Made by a program: the position numbers and the translations under genes
Source: Saururus chinensis
Lineage: Eukaryota; Streptophyta; Magnoliopsida; Piperales; Saururaceae
Assembly (NCBI GenBank): GCA_035235625.1
Contig: CP141144.1
Coordinates: forward strand, 16,799,014-16,863,013
Reading direction: 5' to 3'
Length of the DNA stretch: 64,000 nt
Notes under the pieces: model-generated
Seen by the model: the letters and a program-made list of their open reading frames with translations, nothing else
Told to the model about the DNA's origin: nothing
The model's database searches: none
Shown here: positions 59,495 to 64,000 of the stretch, piece by piece
Layout: each line of letters opens with the position of its first letter
How positions within the stretch are numbered: the first letter of the stretch is position 1

Positions 59495-60657
59495 ATGGTG
59501 ACCACTACTGAGGCAGAGAAGATGTCCAGCGAGCTCTCTCGGGCCCATACCAACCTGCTAAACATTCAATTTGGTTTTGTCAACTCAATGGCCATCAGGT
59601 GTGCCATTCAGCTGGGCATACCCGACATCATCCACTCCCATGGCTCAGTTCCCATGTCCCTAGCCGACCTTGCAGGTGCAATCCCTATATCCGAGGCCAA
59701 GGCCTCCCACCTCGGCCGCCTCATGCGCCTGCTGGTCCACTTGGGCATTTTTGCCTCAAAGGACTCTTGCGGCGAGCCTGGATACCTCCTCACACCCACC
59801 TCGACTCTGCTTCTTGCGAATGACTGCAAAAACAACTGCGTCACGCCCTATTCACGAATGGTGCTGGACCCCTACCTGGTGAGCCCTTGCTTTTACTTCA
59901 GTGACTGGTTCAAGATGGAAGGCTCTATGCCCTTCGAGCTCTGCCATGGGGGCAGCATGTGGGAGGTGTCAGCCAAAAGCCCTGAGTTTAACAAAGGCTT
60001 CAATGCGGCCATGGCTAGCGACAGCCAGTTCTTAATGAGCGCCATTGTTAAACAGTGTCCTCATGTGTTCCAAGGCTTGCAGTCCCTGATCGATGTTGGC
60101 GGCGGGATTGGGGGCTCCGCTAGGACCATCGCAAAGGAGTTTCCTCACCTGAATGTATCAGTGCTAGATCTTCCCCATGTGGCTGCAGTGATGCCCAAAG
60201 AATCCGGAGTGGAAGTCATAGGAGGAGACATGTTCAAGCACATTCCACATACAGATGCAGTGTTTCTTAAGGTTGGTGCAGTTTATTTCTTGACGATACC
60301 TGTCATCTAACTACTGTAGATGTTTGATTAATTAATGGTTATGGCATTGTGCAGTGGATTCTTCATGACTGGAATGACGAGGAGTGCGTACAGATTCTAC
60401 GCAAATGCAAGGAGGCGGTGCCATGCAAAGAGGAAGGAGGGAAGGTGATCGTAGTAGAAGCGGTGGTGAACTCCAAACCCGAAGACCACAGGTATACGCA
60501 GGCTGAGTACTGCGCAGATGTGATGATGATGGCACTGACTACAGGGTGGGAGAGGGATGAGCAGGAGTGGAGCAAAATTTTCAAAGACGCAGGCTTTAAG
60601 GACTACAAGATCACACCCGGCTTAGGTGTTAGGTCATTGATTGAGCTTTATCACTAA
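59495..60657 (+). CDS. OMT4: plant SAM-dependent O-methyltransferase, COMT-like family, intact, two exons
   Basis: Exon 1 is 59495-60271, the intron 60272-60354 (83 bp, GT-AG), exon 2 60355-60657, giving 359 residues. Motifs as in OMT1: LIDVGGGIGG (198-207), LDLPHV, GGDMF, WILHDW with H263, E294 and E325. It differs from OMT1 at eight positions (L16R, Y135F, A152G, A191V, E232V, M256V, I292V, K305R), mostly conservative and none in the catalytic residues; Y135F, A152G and E232V are the ones to look at for substrate range. The gene lies in a type-A unit, but its sequence is the type-B form of unit 4. An upstream in-frame ATG at 59315 would add 60 residues. Family assignment is firm; substrate is not known. 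Confidence 0.88.
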
Positions 60658-63116
60658 ATTGTTTCTGCTACTTTCAAGAATCCTGATACTTGTAAGTTAT
60701 CCAAATGTGCTTTAATAATTCCCATAAGAGGATATGGATGTAGATTGTGAAACCATTTGGACAAGGTTTTTTCTAATTTTAGTGCATGGTAAAGATATTT
60801 TTCATGTTCTCTCAGACTTTGACTGACGAAATTGAACAGTGGTTGTTTATAAATTTAAATTTGCTGGTAATCTTAATTCTCTGTTTCTTCAAATGTTCGC
60901 CATCGATTCTGTACAAAAATGGTCGACGAATCCTTAATTGTGATAGGGTGCTATAAACTCGATGTAATTACCTTCGGAATATTTTGCAGCAGAGGAGACA
61001 ACGAAAAATCTGCTTCATTTGTGGATGCATGGCGAATTAGTATGCAATTATGGTCTTCTTTGAGATGCTAGAACACATGAATGTTAATCAAAACTTAAAC
61101 GCCTTGTGTACAGCAATTAGATGCAAACAAGTTTGGCTTCCTCTATTTATAAAGTTCCCATCTAATAATGTTGCTCCATTAACTGCTAAAATAATACTCC
61201 AAAACTACTACTCTTCCAAGGGAATCTAATCTACGACTGGATATGCCAAAACTAGACCACTAGACCATGTTATTGATTATTATGTTGAGAATTTTTCATA
61301 TTACATTGCCCAATAAGTAAATATTTTATATTTTTTAGTTTTAACACTTAATATCTCATATAACCTAATTTAGCATAGGATCATGTACGAACATATTTCT
61401 TCCTAGCAGCTACTATATCTTCATACATCATAAAATTGGATATTTCATTTAGGCGTCATTTGGATGATGCTCTGTGTCATCTGGAAAGCTTCTTTTGGTT
61501 GAAATCACTTTTTGACAAACAAAGTAAAAGCAGGTTATGTTTGGATATACATTATAGAAAAACAGTTTTTTAAAAAAAGTTCTAAAAATCTTGTTTGGGT
61601 AGCCATTGTATTACATATCATCTTCGTTATAAAAAATACATGTTTTGTCCTCAAGTAATTAGAGGAAAAGGGGTCAGGTAGATGAGGGTGGTCATCAATG
61701 GCAGACGAGGGTGGTCGTCAATGGCGAATGATGGTGGTCATGGGGGAGAAGCAGAAGAATATTTTACTAAAGAGGAGAAATGGAAGGGAGTTTGCATAGG
61801 AGATAAGAAAAAATGTGTGAGGGCAGTCATGGTGGGAGGAGAAGGGAGAATAGGGTTTTATTGGATAGGAAAATGCATGCATGTAAAAAGAAAAAAATGC
61901 AAAAGTGTTATAGCAAGAGAGAAGAGTAAAAATATCAACTCGTAATATTTTACCTTTTTTTACATGTTTTTAGTCTAACTCTCCTCAGAAGGAGAGTTAT
62001 GCAAACAACAGTTGAAAAGTAAAAGCGAGTCAAAAATAGGGTTAAAGACATTTTTGAAACAAAGCGGGGCTTTTGGTCTAAATTGTCGAACTAAATAAGA
62101 TTTATATGCAAAGCAATAAAAAGCATAGAGAAAGTGGTTGTAAAGCATCATCCAAACGACGCTTTACTTAGAATCCAATAAATCATTCCTTTATGAAATC
62201 GCGTAAATCATTCTTTCATAAGATGGAATAATCATTCAGTTTAAAGTACGATAAATCTACTAATCAAAGAATCTAATAGATCCTTCTTTCATAGCGTCGA
62301 ATAACTCAATCATCTAGAGAATTTAATGAATCATTTAGAGTCAGACATCACATTCTTTCACAAAATCAAATAAATCAATCATTCAGATGATCTAATAAAA
62401 AATTAAAAATCAGATATATCATTCTTTCACATAGTCTAGCAAATAAATTATTCAGAGAATCTAATAAATCATTCAAAATCATATATATCATCCGTTCACA
62501 AAATAGAGCAAAGCAAAGCAAATTAGAGTAGTGATACCATTCTTTCACATAGCAGAGTCGTGACACCTAAAGGCTTGCTCATGCACTCATGGGGCCACGA
62601 AAGCTGGAAGGATAAGAATTGCCCATGATATTCCGAATCTTGTGTACGGCAGAGCCAAGTGTGGCAGGTATCCATATTTGAAGCCGTGATAACTAACGAC
62701 CTACTCCAGCACTCATGGGGCCATAGAAGCCAAAAAAATGTGAATTGTCCATAATATGTGCACCATAGCCAAATATGGTAGGTAACAAAAAGTTCAAAGA
62801 CGTAAAACATCATAATTCCATAAAATAATCCTTCATATCATTAGATAAATTATTCTTTCTTCGAACAAAAAGTCTTTTCAATAAAATGTGCCATTAGGGA
62901 TCCTCCTCCTAGGTCAAATCAAATGGATACTATGGGTTGACCCATTAATGCACGAAAATAAATATCACTTGACATATTTTCCTTCTTCTTTCACGTATCT
63001 ATAAATAAATTCAATATGAAAGTGACAATGATCTTAAATTTTATTGCATACTGGCTTCTTTCTTGCTGACTTAACATATACATGAAACCATGTGTGATCC
63101 TACTTTTTATTGTTTA
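60658..63116. repeat. 3' flank of OMT4 with a ~1.3-kb deletion, no gene
   Basis: Identical to unit 4 up to 60919, then type-A-like. At about 61374 the sequence jumps from CCTAATTTAGCA to TAGGATCATGTACGAAC, skipping material equivalent to about 11993-13335. The rest holds the TIR element (61453-62162), minisatellite (62163-62530) and two-copy repeat (62565-62800), ending in TTA (63114-63116). Confidence 0.6.
61453..62162. mobile_element. Non-autonomous TIR element, unit 5 copy
   Basis: Ends GCGTCATTTGGATGATGC and GCATCATCCAAACGACGC are close to perfect inverse complements, the best preserved pair in the window. About 710 bp, non-coding. Confidence 0.65.
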
Positions 63117-64000
63117 CACTACAACAAAATGTACTATTAGTGACGCTTTTATTAACGATGCACACACAAGCATCGCTTAAAACCACTACTTATGACATAT
63201 AAAAAACTTCGCAAAAAAAGTCACCATAAGCGACGCATTGTAGTAAATGTCACTAATAGTCATATATTAGCGACGCATAATATAAAGCGATGCTAATAAC
63301 TTTATTAATTAATTTTATATAATAAATAATTATATAATAAATATTAAAAAGATTTAAAAAACTTCTAAAGTAAAATATATTTTCTTCAATATTCACTATT
63401 TGTGAGGAAGAGAGAGAGGAGAGATGGAGAGAGAGAGAGAGGAGATGGAGGAGAGAGAAATAAGGAGAGGGAAGAAGAGAGAGAGAGGAAGGAAGAAAGA
63501 GGGAGGAGAGATAAAATAGGAGAGAAAGAGAGGAGGAAGAGAGAGAGGAGATGGGAGAGAGAGAAGATAGAAAGAGGGGTGGAAAATTTATTAATTATAA
63601 ATTATTTTTTATAACTTAAAAAAATGAAAAAAAGTATAATAGCGACGCATATGCTACTATTCTCGGGTAGTAGCGACGCATATCCATATGTGTCGCTAAT
63701 AGCTGAGTATAGTAATGATGCATACATATATTCATCACTACTACCTTATGTAGTAGCGACACATACTGTTATGCGTCGCTACTACAATTTTTTTAAAAAA
63801 ATAAAATAAAGAGAGAGGAAGAGAAAGAGATGAGAGAGAGATAGGGAGGAAGAGATAGAGGGAGGAAGTGAGAAGAGAGAGAGGAAGAGAGAGAAGGGAG
63901 AGAGAGAGGAGACGGAGAGAGAGGAAGAGAGAGGAGACAAAGAGAGATGAAGAGAGGGGGAGAGAGGGAGGAAGAGAGAGAAGAGAGAGAAAGAGAGGGT
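63117..64000. mobile_element. CACTA transposon copy 5, cut by the window edge
   Basis: Starts CACTACAACAAAATGTACT after TTA (63114-63116). The left subterminal repeat region is shorter than in other copies: it skips from about 63298 to the AT-rich stretch before the first GA tract (63405-63590). A palindromic module (63640-63790) and a second GA tract run to the end of the window. Confidence 0.8.

Overview
This is nuclear DNA from a flowering plant, probably a dicot or magnoliid (species not identifiable by eye). The evidence is a two-exon plant small-molecule O-methyltransferase gene family, Ty1/copia and Ty3/gypsy retrotransposon remnants, CACTA transposons with TTA target duplications, and AT-rich intergenic DNA. 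No bacterial, organellar or viral gene set is present. I saw no rRNA, tRNA or CRISPR array.

The window is one tandem array of a repeated unit, each built as: upstream region, O-methyltransferase (OMT) gene, about 4 kb of 3' flank, CACTA element, short spacer. The array runs: tail of unit 0 (925-2606); unit 1 (7069-18395, OMT1 intact); unit 2 (18396-36858, OMT2 nonsense pseudogene, plus copia, solo-LTR and fold-back insertions); unit 3 (41385-47128, OMT deleted down to a 5' stub); unit 4 (47129-56117, OMT3 with a one-base frameshift); unit 5 (56799-64000, OMT4 intact). Units 1, 3 and 5 (type A) are preceded by a chimeric 4.5-kb LTR-element derivative at an AGTTA site. Units 2 and 4 (type B) have the empty site. 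The A-B-A-B-A order suggests amplification as an A+B dimer.

Only OMT1 and OMT4 look able to make protein. Each has exon 1 of 777 bp, an 83-bp GT-AG intron and exon 2 of 303 bp, encoding 359 residues with the SAM-binding VGGGIGG motif and the catalytic ILHDW histidine. They resemble the resveratrol/flavonoid/benzylisoquinoline OMT group; the substrate cannot be read from sequence. OMT3 and OMT4 lie in a 2.05-kb block that is identical by eye except for one A, although the flanks belong to different unit types. That is the mark of a recent gene conversion.

Everything else is repeat: five CACTA copies (three with both ends) carrying alternating purine-rich tracts and small palindromic modules, one degraded copia element with mismatched flanks, three copies of a gypsy chimera, a solo LTR nested in a TIR element, a 1-kb fold-back element, and minisatellite-like arrays. 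I found no unknown multi-gene system. The notable biology is how the array evolves: birth and death of genes, conversion, unequal deletion and nested insertion.
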